Shown: positions 1-9,114, numbered from the stretch's first letter. The stretch: 64,000 nucleotides of DNA from Aliiglaciecola lipolytica (GCF_018860635.1 NZ_JAHKPT010000035.1:515395-579394); one strand, 5' to 3'. Numbers and translations are program-made. The notes: generated by a model not told the origin, from the letters alone.

Positions 1-20
1 ACCAACTGAGCTAAGGGGGA
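1..20 (-). tRNA. 5' end of a tRNA gene, cut by the window edge
   Basis: Read on the minus strand, positions 14-1 give TTAGCTCAGTTGGT, the classic U8-A9, D-stem and D-loop of a bacterial tRNA, preceded by TCCCCCT as a possible 5' acceptor strand (20-14). The anticodon and the rest lie outside the window, so the identity cannot be read. A first base of U is common in bacterial tRNA-Asn, which makes tRNA-Asn one possibility, but this is only an inference. Confidence 0.6.
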
Positions 21-463
21 CCTGATTTCAACGGAGGCGAATATTAATGAGCATCAACCGTTCTGTCAATACAATATCTTAGTTTTTTAGGCTTTCTTTC
101 AAATTGATTGAATAAGCAGCTATTTTCGCTTTAAAAATAGCTCATATTTAGCAGTTAGCGCTATTTTTATTACTCAAACTCGATTTTGATAAAATTAAAA
201 ATTTTAAAAAAAACTACTTTTCCGGCTAAAACAACATCTCTTTTTCTTTTAGCAAATTAGAAAAGCACTAAAAAATTTCGCGTACTAGATATAAAAAACT
301 TCAAGCTGTCATTTTTAAAATTTAGAAAGAACTGTTTTTACGTTACAAATTAGCAACTAAATTGCGCAATAATTCGGCAATAAAAGTGCCAGAATTACTT
401 TGAACTTTAATTAGCAAAAATACAGCTTACTATACTATTTTGTTATAAAGATTTAGTTGATCA

Positions 464-479
464 CTGTGTTTTACAACAG
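464..479. promoter_or_regulatory. LexA-box-like palindrome
   Basis: The sequence CTGT-N8-ACAG (464-467 and 476-479) has the exact core and spacing of the gammaproteobacterial LexA operator, and the dyad extends one base pair pair by pair to CACTGT/ACAGTG. uvrB is a classical SOS gene and is the second gene downstream, about 2 kb away with the MATE gene in between. The middle N8 (GTTTTACA) is less AT-alternating than the consensus. The match is by eye and the distance from any start codon is unusual, so function is an inference. Confidence 0.4.
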
Positions 480-587
480 TGTTTAATAAATCTGAAACAT
501 AAACTTATAGCCCGTCAGGTTAGCGTTGACTTACCTAATTTTTAGTCACATTACTGTAACATAGCGGCTTTATTGGTGTTAGTGCAG

Positions 588-622
588 TTATCCACTAATC
601 CTGTGGATAAGTTTGTGTATAA
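588..622. promoter_or_regulatory. Cluster of three DnaA-box-like sites
   Basis: TTATCCACT on the plus strand (588-596, one mismatch to TTATCCACA), TTATCCACA on the minus strand (602-610, perfect) and TTATACACA on the minus strand (614-622, identical to an E. coli oriC box) lie within 35 bases. Such density by chance is unlikely even in AT-rich DNA. From memory, the E. coli uvrB upstream region has been reported to contain a DnaA box, so these could regulate the MATE-uvrB unit. They could also titrate DnaA. No array of GATC sites or 13-mers supports a replication origin. Confidence 0.5.
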
Positions 623-975
623 CACTTGAAAATAACAAAATCTAATTTGTTTAAAGAAGTCAATATAGCATTTGATATTTTTATGAAAAAATATTTTATT
701 CATTATTATCAATATCTTATTGTGTTTTCGATAGAAATTGCACCAAGGTGGTACATAAAGTTACCTAACATTCGTTTTCCTGTGTGTAGTTTTGCTAGGT
801 AGATAGAATCTGTTTAGTAAGATGTTGAAAAATTGACAATTTATTAACATTTTTCGGCAGTTAATAAAAACTTAAAATTTTCCGTTCCGAGACGATCAGA
901 TCAATGGGATCCTTATCTAAGCAGTAAAAAATATATAAATAGGCATATATTCGAAAATCTGTCTGTCATATAATT

Positions 976-2457
976 ATGTGCTTGCTTTCGCAGCGCAATT
1001 ACACCCCAAATAAAGTAAAAAGTAGTTTAGGCATAGTTAATTTTCACTATGTCTATTATCATTGTCGATTAGCCTTAACGAGTACAAATACAGTGAATGA
1101 GTCCAAAGCAACAAACCGAAACAATGATTTGCTGAATGGTCCCATTTTCGAAACATTAAGACGGATGACGTTGCCAATGATTTTGGCGATGATTATGTTG
1201 ATGACGTTTGGATTAGCCGACACGTTTTTTGTGAGTATGTTGGGTACTGAAGAACTGGCAGCAATCAGCTTCACATTTCCTGTCACATTTACCATTATTA
1301 GCTTAAACATAGGTCTTGGCATCGGCACCTCAGCGATTATTGGTCGTTCCTTGGGGTCAGGTGAAACTCACTTAGCCAAGGAATTTGCCACTGGCGCTTT
1401 AATGCTCTCTTTTATTTTAGTCGGTGCGTTGGCTTTTATCGGTTATTTAACTATTGACCCTATTTTTCGTTTGATGGGGGCAACAGATGACTTATTGCCT
1501 TACATAAATGACTATATGGTGGTGTGGTATGCAGCGGCCATATTTTTAGCTGTTCCCATGGTGGGAAATAGTGTTTTAAGAGCCGCGGGAGATACTAAAA
1601 CCCCAAGTATTATTATGACCTGTGGTGGCATAATTAACGTTATTTTAGATCCCATCTTTATTTTTGGTTGGGGACCCGTTCCAGCGATGGGAATTCAAGG
1701 TGCGGCGCTAGCTACCGCTATTGCTTGGGGGATAGGGCTGCTCTATATATTGTATTTACTTGCCGTAAAACGGAAATTAATGCTTCCTCGGTTATTGACC
1801 TTAAAAGAGCTAAAGCTGACCAGTGGTGGGGTTTTACGAATAGGTTTACCTGCGGCTGGAGCCAATATGCTAACTCCAATTGCTGGCGGCATAATCACTG
1901 CAATTGCTGCTGGTTATGGTCCTGGAGCCGTAGCGGCTTGGGGCGTGGGAAGTCGCTTAGAATCGATTGCCAGTATCTTGGTGTTAGCACTATCAATGTC
2001 GTTACCTCCGTTTATCAGTCAAAATTTTGGGGCTAACAAAGTTACTCGAGTTGCTTCTAGTTACGTACTTTCGCTTAAGTTTGTACTCATTATTCAGCTA
2101 GTTGTTTACCTTCTTCTGTGTTTAGTCGCACCATTTGTTGCCTCTTTGTTTGCCGAAGAACAGCAGGTTGCAGACTTAATTGTTTTATTTTTGTATATAG
2201 TGCCCCTTGGTTATGGATTGCAGGGCGTTGTTATTCTCACAAATTCTTCCTTTAATGCCATGCATCAACCGATATCAGCATTGATCTTAAGCGTCATTAG
2301 GTTATTTTTGTTTTTTGTACCATTGGCTTATTTAGGAAGCGAGTTGTTAGATATTAAAGGCATGTTTTTTGGCATTATATTAGCTAATATTTGTACCGCA
2401 ATTGTAGCTTACGTTTGGTTTACGAAGAGCATCAATACGCGACACCAACCTGCCTAA
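976..2457 (+). CDS. MATE family efflux transporter
   Basis: Inner-membrane multidrug and toxin extrusion transporter, expected to export cationic compounds in exchange for Na+ or H+. The protein carries about twelve hydrophobic segments in two MatE repeats, opening at about residue 60 with the typical LPMILAMIMLMTFGLADTFF stretch. The first 40 or so residues of the 493-residue reading frame look unlike the family. The GTG at 1093 (residue 40), just upstream of ESKATNRNN, is a plausible true start, giving about 454 residues, which is the usual family length. Neither start has a strong ribosome-binding site. uvrB follows after 18 bases, so the two are probably one transcript. In E. coli another MATE protein, DinF, sits in the lexA operon, so a damage-linked role is conceivable but unproven. 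Confidence 0.85.
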   Translation: MCLLSQRNYTPNKVKSSLGIVNFHYVYYHCRLALTSTNTVNESKATNRNNDLLNGPIFETLRRMTLPMILAMIMLMTFGLADTFFVSMLGTEELAAISFTFPVTFTIISLNIGLGIGTSAIIGRSLGSGETHLAKEFATGALMLSFILVGALAFIGYLTIDPIFRLMGATDDLLPYINDYMVVWYAAAIFLAVPMVGNSVLRAAGDTKTPSIIMTCGGIINVILDPIFIFGWGPVPAMGIQGAALATAIAWGIGLLYILYLLAVKRKLMLPRLLTLKELKLTSGGVLRIGLPAAGANMLTPIAGGIITAIAAGYGPGAVAAWGVGSRLESIASILVLALSMSLPPFISQNFGANKVTRVASSYVLSLKFVLIIQLVVYLLLCLVAPFVASLFAEEQQVADLIVLFLYIVPLGYGLQGVVILTNSSFNAMHQPISALILSVIRLFLFFVPLAYLGSELLDIKGMFFGIILANICTAIVAYVWFTKSINTRHQPA

Positions 2458-2475
2458 TTAAGTAAGGAAAAAGAA

Positions 2476-4494
2476 TTGAGTCGACCATTTGAATTATCCT
2501 CACATTATCAACCCGCGGGTGATCAGCCCCAAGCGATCGAAAAACTTGTCGATGGCTTGGAAAGCGGGTTAGCAAATCAAACATTGTTGGGGGTAACTGG
2601 TTCTGGTAAAACCTTTACAATGGCGAATATTGTCTCGCAAGTACAAAGACCGACGTTAATTCTTGCTCACAATAAAACCCTCGCAGCGCAATTATACGGA
2701 GAAATGAAAGAGTTTTTTCCTAACAACGCTGTTGAGTATTTTGTTTCTTACTACGATTATTATCAGCCCGAAGCTTACGTTCCGAGTACTGATACCTTCA
2801 TTGAAAAAGACTCTTCCATAAATGACCATATTGAACAAATGCGATTGTCAGCCACCAAGTCTTTGATGGAGCGTCGCGACGTTATTATTGTGTCGAGTGT
2901 TTCAGCTATTTATGGACTAGGTGATCCTGAGTCTTATATGAAAATGTTGTTACATTTGCGTCAAGGGGATTTAATGGATCAACGGGCTATTCTTCGTCGC
3001 TTAGCGGAGTTGCAATATGCTCGCAACGATGTCTCTTTTGAGCGTGGTACTTTTCGTGTGCGCGGTGATGTAATTGATATTTTTCCGGCTGATTCGGAGA
3101 AGCAAGGAATCAGAGTCGAGTTGTTTGATGAAGAAATCGATGCCATTCGATTATTTGATCCATTGACTGGCAGCGTTGAACAAACTGTTACTCGCGCCAC
3201 TGTCTTTCCGAAAACGCACTATGTTACTCCACGGGAAAAGATCTTGGAGGCAATAGGGCATATTAAAGTAGAGCTCAAAGATCGCAGAGAACAACTGAAA
3301 TCAGTACATAAATTAGTTGAAGAGCAACGCATAGTGCAGCGTACTCAATTTGATATGGAAATGATGCAAGAGTTAGGTTACTGCTCTGGTATTGAAAATT
3401 ATTCTCGGTATTTATCAGGCAGAGCGCCTGGTGAGCCACCGCCAACATTATTAGATTATTTTCCAGCCGACGGTTTGTTGTTTGTGGATGAGTCGCATGT
3501 GACGGTTTCGCAAATTGGTGCCATGTACAAAGGCGACCGTTCTCGTAAAGAAACCCTCGTTGAATTCGGTTTTAGGTTGCCTTCAGCATTAGATAACCGA
3601 CCATTAAAGTTTGAAGAATTTGAACAAATTTCTCCACAAACTATTTATGTTTCAGCCACGCCCGGTAAGTATGAAATTGAAAAGTCCGGTGACGATATCG
3701 TTGAGCAAGTTGTTAGACCAACAGGTTTGTTAGATCCTGAAGTAGAAGTGAGACCCGTTGCTAGCCAGGTTGACGACGTAATGTCGGAAATAAACTTGCG
3801 TGTGGTGAAAAACGAAAGAGTGTTAGTAACCACGCTAACCAAACGCATGGCGGAAGACCTCACGGATTATCTGGATGAACATGGCATTCGAGTAAGATAT
3901 CTGCATTCAGACATAGATACGGTTGAGCGTATTGAAATTATCCGCGATTTACGATTGGGTAAATTCGATGTTCTAGTGGGGATTAACCTGCTTCGAGAAG
4001 GTTTGGATATGCCAGAAGTTTCATTAGTCGCCATTTTAGATGCTGATAAGGAAGGCTTTTTGCGCTCTGATCGCTCACTGATTCAGTCTATGGGGCGGGC
4101 TGCTCGAAACGTGAATGGCAAAGCAATACTCTATGCCGACCGAATCACAGGTTCAATGCAACGAGCAATGGAAGAAACCGAGCGCCGACGGGAGAAGCAA
4201 CATCAACATAACCTTGATAATGGTATCGTGCCCACGCAATTAAACAAACCTATTACCGATATTATGGATATAGGAGAGGGTAATTCGGTGGATGTTGGTA
4301 GCAAAGTTAAATTGCGTAAAATTGCTGAAGCGAATAAAACATACAAAGCAATGACAGCCACAGAGTTGATGGCGAAAATTGCTGAATTAGAAAAGCAAAT
4401 GTTCACTGCAGCCAGAGAGTTGGAATTTGAAAAAGCGGCGAGTTTACGAGATGAAGTGGAACTTCTTCGTGAGCAAAGTGTAAAACTATCTTAG
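2476..4494 (+). CDS. uvrB: Excinuclease ABC subunit B
   Basis: Helicase-like damage-verification subunit of UvrABC nucleotide excision repair: it receives damaged DNA from UvrA and recruits UvrC for incision. Walker A GVTGSGKT is at residues 39-46, the damage-probing beta hairpin [12 protein letters not shown] at 92-103, Walker B with DESH near 338, helicase motifs including [14 protein letters not shown] and QSMGRAARN, and a C-terminal UVR domain with two coiled helices (about 630-672) that binds UvrC. The length of 672 matches E. coli (673). The start is TTG at 2476, supported by an AAGGA ribosome site at 2464-2468 and by alignment of MSRPF with the family N-terminus. It lies 18 bases after the MATE gene. 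Confidence 0.98.
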   Translation: MSRPFELSSHYQPAGDQPQAIEKLVDGLESGLANQTLLGVTGSGKTFTMANIVSQVQRPTLILAHNKTLAAQLYGEMKEFFPNNAVEYFVSYYDYYQPEAYVPSTDTFIEKDSSINDHIEQMRLSATKSLMERRDVIIVSSVSAIYGLGDPESYMKMLLHLRQGDLMDQRAILRRLAELQYARNDVSFERGTFRVRGDVIDIFPADSEKQGIRVELFDEEIDAIRLFDPLTGSVEQTVTRATVFPKTHYVTPREKILEAIGHIKVELKDRREQLKSVHKLVEEQRIVQRTQFDMEMMQELGYCSGIENYSRYLSGRAPGEPPPTLLDYFPADGLLFVDESHVTVSQIGAMYKGDRSRKETLVEFGFRLPSALDNRPLKFEEFEQISPQTIYVSATPGKYEIEKSGDDIVEQVVRPTGLLDPEVEVRPVASQVDDVMSEINLRVVKNERVLVTTLTKRMAEDLTDYLDEHGIRVRYLHSDIDTVERIEIIRDLRLGKFDVLVGINLLREGLDMPEVSLVAILDADKEGFLRSDRSLIQSMGRAARNVNGKAILYADRITGSMQRAMEETERRREKQHQHNLDNGIVPTQLNKPITDIMDIGEGNSVDVGSKVKLRKIAEANKTYKAMTATELMAKIAELEKQMFTAARELEFEKAASLRDEVELLREQSVKLS

Positions 4495-4513
4495 GGGGAT
4501 TGAAGATAGTTTT
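4482..4513 (+). terminator. Hairpin across the uvrB stop codon
   Basis: An 11-base perfect inverted repeat (AAAACTATCTT at 4482-4492 and AAGATAGTTTT at 4503-4513) with a 10-base loop that contains part of the uvrB stop codon. The right arm ends in TTTT and then GC, so the U-tract is short. It may act as a weak intrinsic terminator or protect the mRNA 3' end. Confidence 0.5.
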
Positions 4514-4722
4514 GCTATGTACTAATGGCTACTTACTTGTGATGACGAGAGTGTTGAGGGGCAAAAAGGTATGAGTTTAGATAAGGTTGTGACTTTGAGT
4601 TAAGTGTTTTAAATCCCTAAAACATCAATAGAATAAACTGTAATTAATGATTGTAATACAGTGGCAGCTTGCCTAATATAGCAATTAGAGTATCTATTTA
4701 TATACCTTAACTTGGTGTTTTT

Positions 4723-5646
4723 ATGTTAAACCGCTTACAAGAATCAGACATAAAATTGTTACGTGTTTTCTATGCTGTCGCCTCATGCAACGGCTTCACC
4801 GCTGCTGAACCTGTGCTTAGAATGCAACGTCCGAATATCAGTGCTGCAATTAAAAAGCTCGAAGAAAGATTAGATCTAGTGCTTTGTCATCGAGGCCGTG
4901 GCGGTTTCCAAATGACCAAAGAGGGTGAAGTAGTTTTTCAGGAAACTAAACGAATCTTTAATGCTTTTGATAATTTTGTGTTTAACTTGAAGAGTTTACA
5001 TGATGATTATTCTGGCCATATCACACTAGTATTGATGGCTGGATTACCTCTTTCTATGCAGCTTGCTGTTAGTAAAGCAGTTAAAAGCACAATGAAAAAA
5101 TTTGATGATATTCACGTCAATATACAAACCCGACTTTACAATGAAGTTGAGCATGTGGCCTTATCCGGCGAGTGTCATTTAGTTATCTCAACTTATGACA
5201 TGGTAAAACCAGAATCGGTAACCTTCCATACTGTTGATCATATTTGTCATGGAAGATTATATTGCGCCCCTTCACATCCGTTGGCTAAGTATAAAGAAGC
5301 TTTACCTGAGACCGTGAAGATAGAAGATTATCCGGCAATTGGGATTTCAGGGTTGTCCTCAGCTAATTATATTCAAGATGAAAGACGTTTAGCTATTCAA
5401 ACGTTTTCTGACTCTTTCGATGGCTGCATGTCGGCTATCATGACTGGTGAGTATGTAGGTTTGTTGCCTGATTATATGACCAAAGAACAAGGCGCTGGCT
5501 TAGGCTTAGTCCCTGTTGGTGGTGGTAATATGTTCAAATTTGAACATGAGTTATTTGTTATGAACGGCAAAAATACACGCTTAAACCCAGTATTGCGTCA
5601 CTGCATTAAAGAGCTCAGTCACTTTATCAAAGAAAGTCAGAAGTAA
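4723..5646 (+). CDS. LysR family transcriptional regulator
   Basis: DNA-binding regulator with an N-terminal winged helix-turn-helix (about residues 9-67, including NGFTAAEPVLRMQRPNISAAIKKLEERL) followed by a periplasmic-binding-protein-like effector domain (about 90-300). The length of 307 is normal for the family. The start ATG at 4723 follows a TATATACC-rich stretch without a strong ribosome site. Upstream is uvrB in the same direction with 228 bases between; downstream an M28 peptidase gene converges on it. No divergently transcribed partner is adjacent, so the target cannot be read from context. No effector is suggested by the sequence. Confidence 0.88.
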   Translation: MLNRLQESDIKLLRVFYAVASCNGFTAAEPVLRMQRPNISAAIKKLEERLDLVLCHRGRGGFQMTKEGEVVFQETKRIFNAFDNFVFNLKSLHDDYSGHITLVLMAGLPLSMQLAVSKAVKSTMKKFDDIHVNIQTRLYNEVEHVALSGECHLVISTYDMVKPESVTFHTVDHICHGRLYCAPSHPLAKYKEALPETVKIEDYPAIGISGLSSANYIQDERRLAIQTFSDSFDGCMSAIMTGEYVGLLPDYMTKEQGAGLGLVPVGGGNMFKFEHELFVMNGKNTRLNPVLRHCIKELSHFIKESQK

Positions 5647-5667
5647 ATTTGAATTTTAATTCATAAA

Positions 5668-5693
5668 AAATGCCAGCATAATTGCTGGCATTT
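5668..5693. terminator. Bidirectional intrinsic terminator
   Basis: AAATGCCAGCA (5668-5678) pairs with TGCTGGCATTT (5683-5693), flanked by an A-run on the left and T-rich sequence on the right. It lies between the convergent LysR and M28 peptidase genes, so it can serve both. Confidence 0.85.
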
Positions 5694-5713
5694 GATTTTA
5701 GATAGTCTTATTT

Positions 5714-7348
5714 TTAACGCTGAAACTCGCTGGTTTTACTCCATTGTGGCCAATCATTTGAGTTGGCAATGCTGTAGCCCACATCGAATAACATTTGCGT
5801 ATCTTCTTGAATGCCGCCAAAGTCCCAGTTTTCTCTGAATTGATCACATACCTGATGGTAACAACCTTTTACTACTACACTGGCGCGTTTACGATATTTA
5901 GCGGTCGCTTCGTCTATTGGTTCGTTGCCACCTTTAGCATAAAGGGCAGGGACCCCTTGTTTTGCGAAACTGAAATGATCGGAACGATAATATGATCCAG
6001 CTTCCGGTCTATCTTCTTGTGTCAGATAACGGCCTTGCTTAGTGACGGCTGACTGAAGATAGTTCTCTAAATCAGATTTCCCCATTCCCACAACTGAAAC
6101 ATTATTTGTTCTGCCTAAAACGTTGAGGGCATCCATGTTTAGATTTGCTACGGTTTTATCTAACGGAATAATTGGGTGTTCGGAATAGTATTTAGAGCCA
6201 AGCAAACCTTGCTCTTCAGCTGTTACAATTAAAAAGGTAATTGAACGTGCTGGACGAATAGAAAGCTCTGAAAATGCTTTTGCCATAGTTAAACTGGCGG
6301 CTACCCCTGTCGCATTATCGTGAGCACCATTATAGATTTGGTCCCCTTTTAAACTGGTGTCCATGCCTAAATGATCCCAGTGCGCGGTGTAAATTATGTG
6401 TTCGTCAGGAGCGACGCTGCCAGGTAATGTTGCGATAACATTATTGCTCACTGACTTTTTCAGCTTACTGTTTATTGTAATTGAAGCTGTTGTGCCTAAT
6501 GCTTTGGAGTAGGGGCCTTGCATTGCTTGGGCTTTTTCATGGCTGAAATCAAGGCCTGCTTCGGCAAACACTTTGTTGGCGGCTTCAAGACTAATCCAAC
6601 CTTCTACCGCGACTCTGTCTGAGTTACCATTTTTGGAAACTAAACTGTATTGCGGGCCACTCCAGCTGTTGGATACAACTGACCAACCGTATGAGGCTGG
6701 CGCTGTTTCATGGACTATAATGGCTGCTTCAGCGCCTTGACGGCTGGCTTCTTCATATTTGTATGTCCAGCGACCATAGTAAGTCATAGTTTTACCTTGA
6801 AACTTACCACTTTCGGGATTTTCGAACCCAGGATCATTAACTAAAATGACCACGGTTTTGCCTTTTACATCTAGGCCTTCATAGTCATTCCAATTGTATT
6901 CTGGTGCATTTACACCGTAACCAACGAATACAATTTCGGAGTCATTCAGATTAACTTGGGCAGTTTCACGTTTCGAAGATGCAACCATATTTTTTTGGTA
7001 TTCAAATGTATTTTGTCCCATGCGTAGTTGCATGTTTGGATCAGCAGTAATTTCCATTAATTCCACTGCTTGAAGATAACTATTACCATTGCCAGGTTGA
7101 AATCCTAGCGTTTTGAAATTATTCACTAAATACTCAAGGGTTTTCGTTTCCCCTGCTGAGGTTGGTGCTCTACCTTCAAATTCGTCAGACGATATAGTTT
7201 TGACGTGCTGTTTCAACTCCTGTTCACTGATGCTGTCATACACCTGCTGGAAGTTACTTTGCGGACTATTGCTGTCTGGGAGTTGTTCACATCCGGCCAA
7301 AGCCAAAATCGAAAAAACAACGGGAAAAATAAAACGTCGTGATTGCAT
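5714..7348 (-). CDS. M28 family metallopeptidase lipoprotein with PA domain
   Basis: Predicted di-zinc aminopeptidase anchored to a membrane. The N-terminus has a lipoprotein signal with lipobox LAGC and Cys20. A protease-associated (PA) insert spans about residues 130-290. The M28 catalytic core follows, with zinc ligands visible in HWDHLG (His, Asp), GAHDNATG (Asp), TAEEQGLLGS (Glu pair), NMDAL (Asp) and RSDHFSF (His). The length of 544 fits PA-containing M28 enzymes of marine gammaproteobacteria. The substrate is probably peptide N-termini in the periplasm or outside the cell, which is a family inference. It is a single gene, divergent from the DUF3025 gene with 66 bases between the starts. 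Confidence 0.9.
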   Translation of the reverse strand: MQSRRFIFPVVFSILALAGCEQLPDSNSPQSNFQQVYDSISEQELKQHVKTISSDEFEGRAPTSAGETKTLEYLVNNFKTLGFQPGNGNSYLQAVELMEITADPNMQLRMGQNTFEYQKNMVASSKRETAQVNLNDSEIVFVGYGVNAPEYNWNDYEGLDVKGKTVVILVNDPGFENPESGKFQGKTMTYYGRWTYKYEEASRQGAEAAIIVHETAPASYGWSVVSNSWSGPQYSLVSKNGNSDRVAVEGWISLEAANKVFAEAGLDFSHEKAQAMQGPYSKALGTTASITINSKLKKSVSNNVIATLPGSVAPDEHIIYTAHWDHLGMDTSLKGDQIYNGAHDNATGVAASLTMAKAFSELSIRPARSITFLIVTAEEQGLLGSKYYSEHPIIPLDKTVANLNMDALNVLGRTNNVSVVGMGKSDLENYLQSAVTKQGRYLTQEDRPEAGSYYRSDHFSFAKQGVPALYAKGGNEPIDEATAKYRKRASVVVKGCYHQVCDQFRENWDFGGIQEDTQMLFDVGYSIANSNDWPQWSKTSEFQR

Positions 7349-7414
7349 ATTGTTACTCTTATTATTACATTTGCGTCCAGTATAAGAAATCCATCAAAAA
7401 GACTCTAGTAGCCA

Positions 7415-8398
7415 ATGACAACACTTAACCCAACATCGCCTAGCGAATGCCAAGAATTGTGGACAGGCATTGCAAAAAGGCCGCCTTTTACTGAACTTGA
7501 ACAGCGTTATAGCTTAACTAAATTTGAGCACTTATTGCATGCAGACACGCTCAACACTTTAAAAAATAGGCTTATTACCACAGAGAAAGGCTCTACCCAA
7601 CGTGGACATACCCAACGTGGACAGGCACCGCAAAATGATTTCAGTCAGAGTTTGAATCATGGACAGGCATGTCAAATTGATTTTAAACAGTCTTTTAAAT
7701 GTCAAAATTCCATGTCTGATTCGGAAGACTATTACGAAACCATCATTTTCAAAGACAAAATTATTCCTACCCGACCTAATTCTTGGCATGACTTATTTAA
7801 TGGTTTGATTTGGCTTAATTTTCCTAAAACTAAAACACTTTTAAACGAGTGGCATGTTGAAGATATTCAATCCCATGGTTTAACACCGCGTACCCATCGA
7901 CGAAACCAAATTACACTGTTTGATGAATGTGGCGTTATTTTGGCTGTCTCGGATCCACAAATATGTGAAAACCTGTCTAATCATCAATGGAAAAAGGTTT
8001 TTATTGAAGACAGACATAAGTGGGCAAATTATAACTCGTATTTACATCACGATTTGGAGCGGCTAAATAACCAGGACAGTCATGTTAAGATGCCGGCAGC
8101 TAAAGCGTTTGTTTTTGGACACGCAAATTATGAAATGCTTCTAAATCCTTTTATCGGGTTGACTGGGAAATGGTTAGCTATAAGAGTTGATAACAGTTTT
8201 TTCGAGGAAAATTATGATCGGCAGTTAACTATTTTAGATTCTGCTATTTATGAGCTTTTAAATCGTAAACATTTGCTTTCAAACTCGAGAAAACTATCAC
8301 CCATTCCGCTTTTAGGCATACCAGGTTGGCACTTAGCAAACGAGAACGAAGACTTCTACATGAATCAGGACTACTTCAGACCCGCTCGCTCAAAATAA
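7415..8398 (+). CDS. DUF3025 domain protein with an expanded repeat insert
   Basis: Member of the uncharacterised DUF3025 family. The family core begins around residue 120 with SWHDLFNGLIWLNFPKTK and continues with RNQITLFDECGVIL and the FGHANYEMLLNPFIGLTGK region. No signal peptide or membrane segment is visible, so it is probably cytoplasmic. Between the N-terminal segment and the core, residues 57-100 form a low-complexity, Gln-rich stretch made of TQRGH/TQRGQ and two 14-residue units (GQAPQNDFSQSLNH and GQACQIDFKQSFKC). It looks like an in-frame expansion rather than part of the family fold. The function is unknown. Confidence 0.82.
   Translation: MTTLNPTSPSECQELWTGIAKRPPFTELEQRYSLTKFEHLLHADTLNTLKNRLITTEKGSTQRGHTQRGQAPQNDFSQSLNHGQACQIDFKQSFKCQNSMSDSEDYYETIIFKDKIIPTRPNSWHDLFNGLIWLNFPKTKTLLNEWHVEDIQSHGLTPRTHRRNQITLFDECGVILAVSDPQICENLSNHQWKKVFIEDRHKWANYNSYLHHDLERLNNQDSHVKMPAAKAFVFGHANYEMLLNPFIGLTGKWLAIRVDNSFFEENYDRQLTILDSAIYELLNRKHLLSNSRKLSPIPLLGIPGWHLANENEDFYMNQDYFRPARSK
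7595..7702 (+). repeat. In-frame tandem repeats inside the DUF3025 gene
   Basis: Two copies of a 15-base unit, ACCCAACGTGGACAT and ACCCAACGTGGACAG (7595-7609, 7610-7624), run into two diverged 42-base units that each begin GGACAGGCA (7619-7660 and 7661-7702). Both unit lengths are multiples of three, so the frame is kept. The GTGGACAGGCAC core equals that of the REP-like hairpins upstream of the RAYT gene at 12440-12496. Confidence 0.75.
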
Positions 8399-8409
8399 CT
8401 TTGCCATGG

Positions 8410-9114
8410 TTATTTCATTAATAACAAGAAAAACCACAGTACTATTATTATTGCAAAAGGCGCAATTGCAATTGTATAAATCTTCGAACTGTTAAATTTG
8501 GTCCAGCGGCTAAGTCCCACAGCTATCAGGTAAATACTAAAAAATAGTTCAGGCTTTATTAAATTAGCTAACCCATACCACTTTGAACCTTCGTCTAAAC
8601 TTAACCAATACGACAAAGCTAGAGGGTTTAATTGGCCAATGGAAATTTGATTGTTTTCAGCTAAAGTCAGGCTGATTAAGGCCGCAATAAAACCAATTAC
8701 CGAGGGTAACGAGACCCACCATGTAAAACCGTACCAATCTGTAAACCCATTAATACACTCATCATCTGTTTTAGCGACTAAGTTGAGATAAGCAGCAAGT
8801 ATTAAATTGATGATTACTTGGAATAAAAAAGCAACGATAAGCATACCAGTAACTAGAAAATCTGGTTTGATTTGCGCTCGAATATTATTTTGTTCGGCAG
8901 GACTAAGATTACCAGCTGTACTATTAACGATAAAATCACGATACCATTCAAAATCAACAAAATTGTAATATAAATATATTGGTAGTAATACAAAACTCAT
9001 AACTAATATGAAAGGTATCCAAGACCAATTATTATTATTGTTAGCAGCTTCAAAAACTCCATTTGGTTTTGTGAATATTTGTAGAGATGCTTGGAATGGA
9101 TTAGTGGGTTGCAT
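8410..9114 (-). CDS. Yip1 family integral membrane protein
   Basis: A 234-residue membrane protein with about five hydrophobic segments (roughly 30-50, 90-115, 125-150, 180-200 and 208-232). The N-terminal NPFQASLQIFTKPNGVF motif and overall pattern match bacterial Yip1-domain proteins, which have no assigned function. A run of asparagines (NNNNN, about residues 25-29) precedes the first membrane segment. It is transcribed away from the NatAB-type ABC exporter with 236 bases between, and its 3' end lies 11 bases from the end of the DUF3025 gene. No job can be inferred from the neighbours. Confidence 0.75.
   Translation of the reverse strand: MQPTNPFQASLQIFTKPNGVFEAANNNNNWSWIPFILVMSFVLLPIYLYYNFVDFEWYRDFIVNSTAGNLSPAEQNNIRAQIKPDFLVTGMLIVAFLFQVIINLILAAYLNLVAKTDDECINGFTDWYGFTWWVSLPSVIGFIAALISLTLAENNQISIGQLNPLALSYWLSLDEGSKWYGLANLIKPELFFSIYLIAVGLSRWTKFNSSKIYTIAIAPFAIIIVLWFFLLLMK

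Larger units (their letters stand above)
21..975. other. Long AT-rich intergenic region with regulatory-looking sites
   Basis: About 950 bases with no convincing gene on either strand. The sequence is very AT-rich with many A and T runs. It holds a palindrome with the LexA core spacing (464-479), a TATACT hexamer at 431-436 that could be a -10 box, and three DnaA-box-like 9-mers at 588-622. A 39-codon frame starting at 683 (MKKYFIHYYQ...) has no ribosome-binding site and is not called. The region separates a tRNA gene on the minus strand from the MATE-uvrB pair on the plus strand. Confidence 0.7.

Noticed and set aside
588-622. Chromosomal replication origin
   Set aside because: Three DnaA boxes are present, but no GATC cluster, no AT-rich 13-mer array beside them, and no dnaA, mnmG or gidA-type neighbours.
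683-802. 39-residue reading frame beginning MKKYFIHYYQ
   Set aside because: No ribosome-binding site, very AT-rich and no recognisable composition for a small membrane peptide.
976-1092. First 39 residues of the MATE reading frame as a signal or regulatory domain
   Set aside because: They do not resemble MATE N-termini and probably reflect an open frame upstream of a GTG start.
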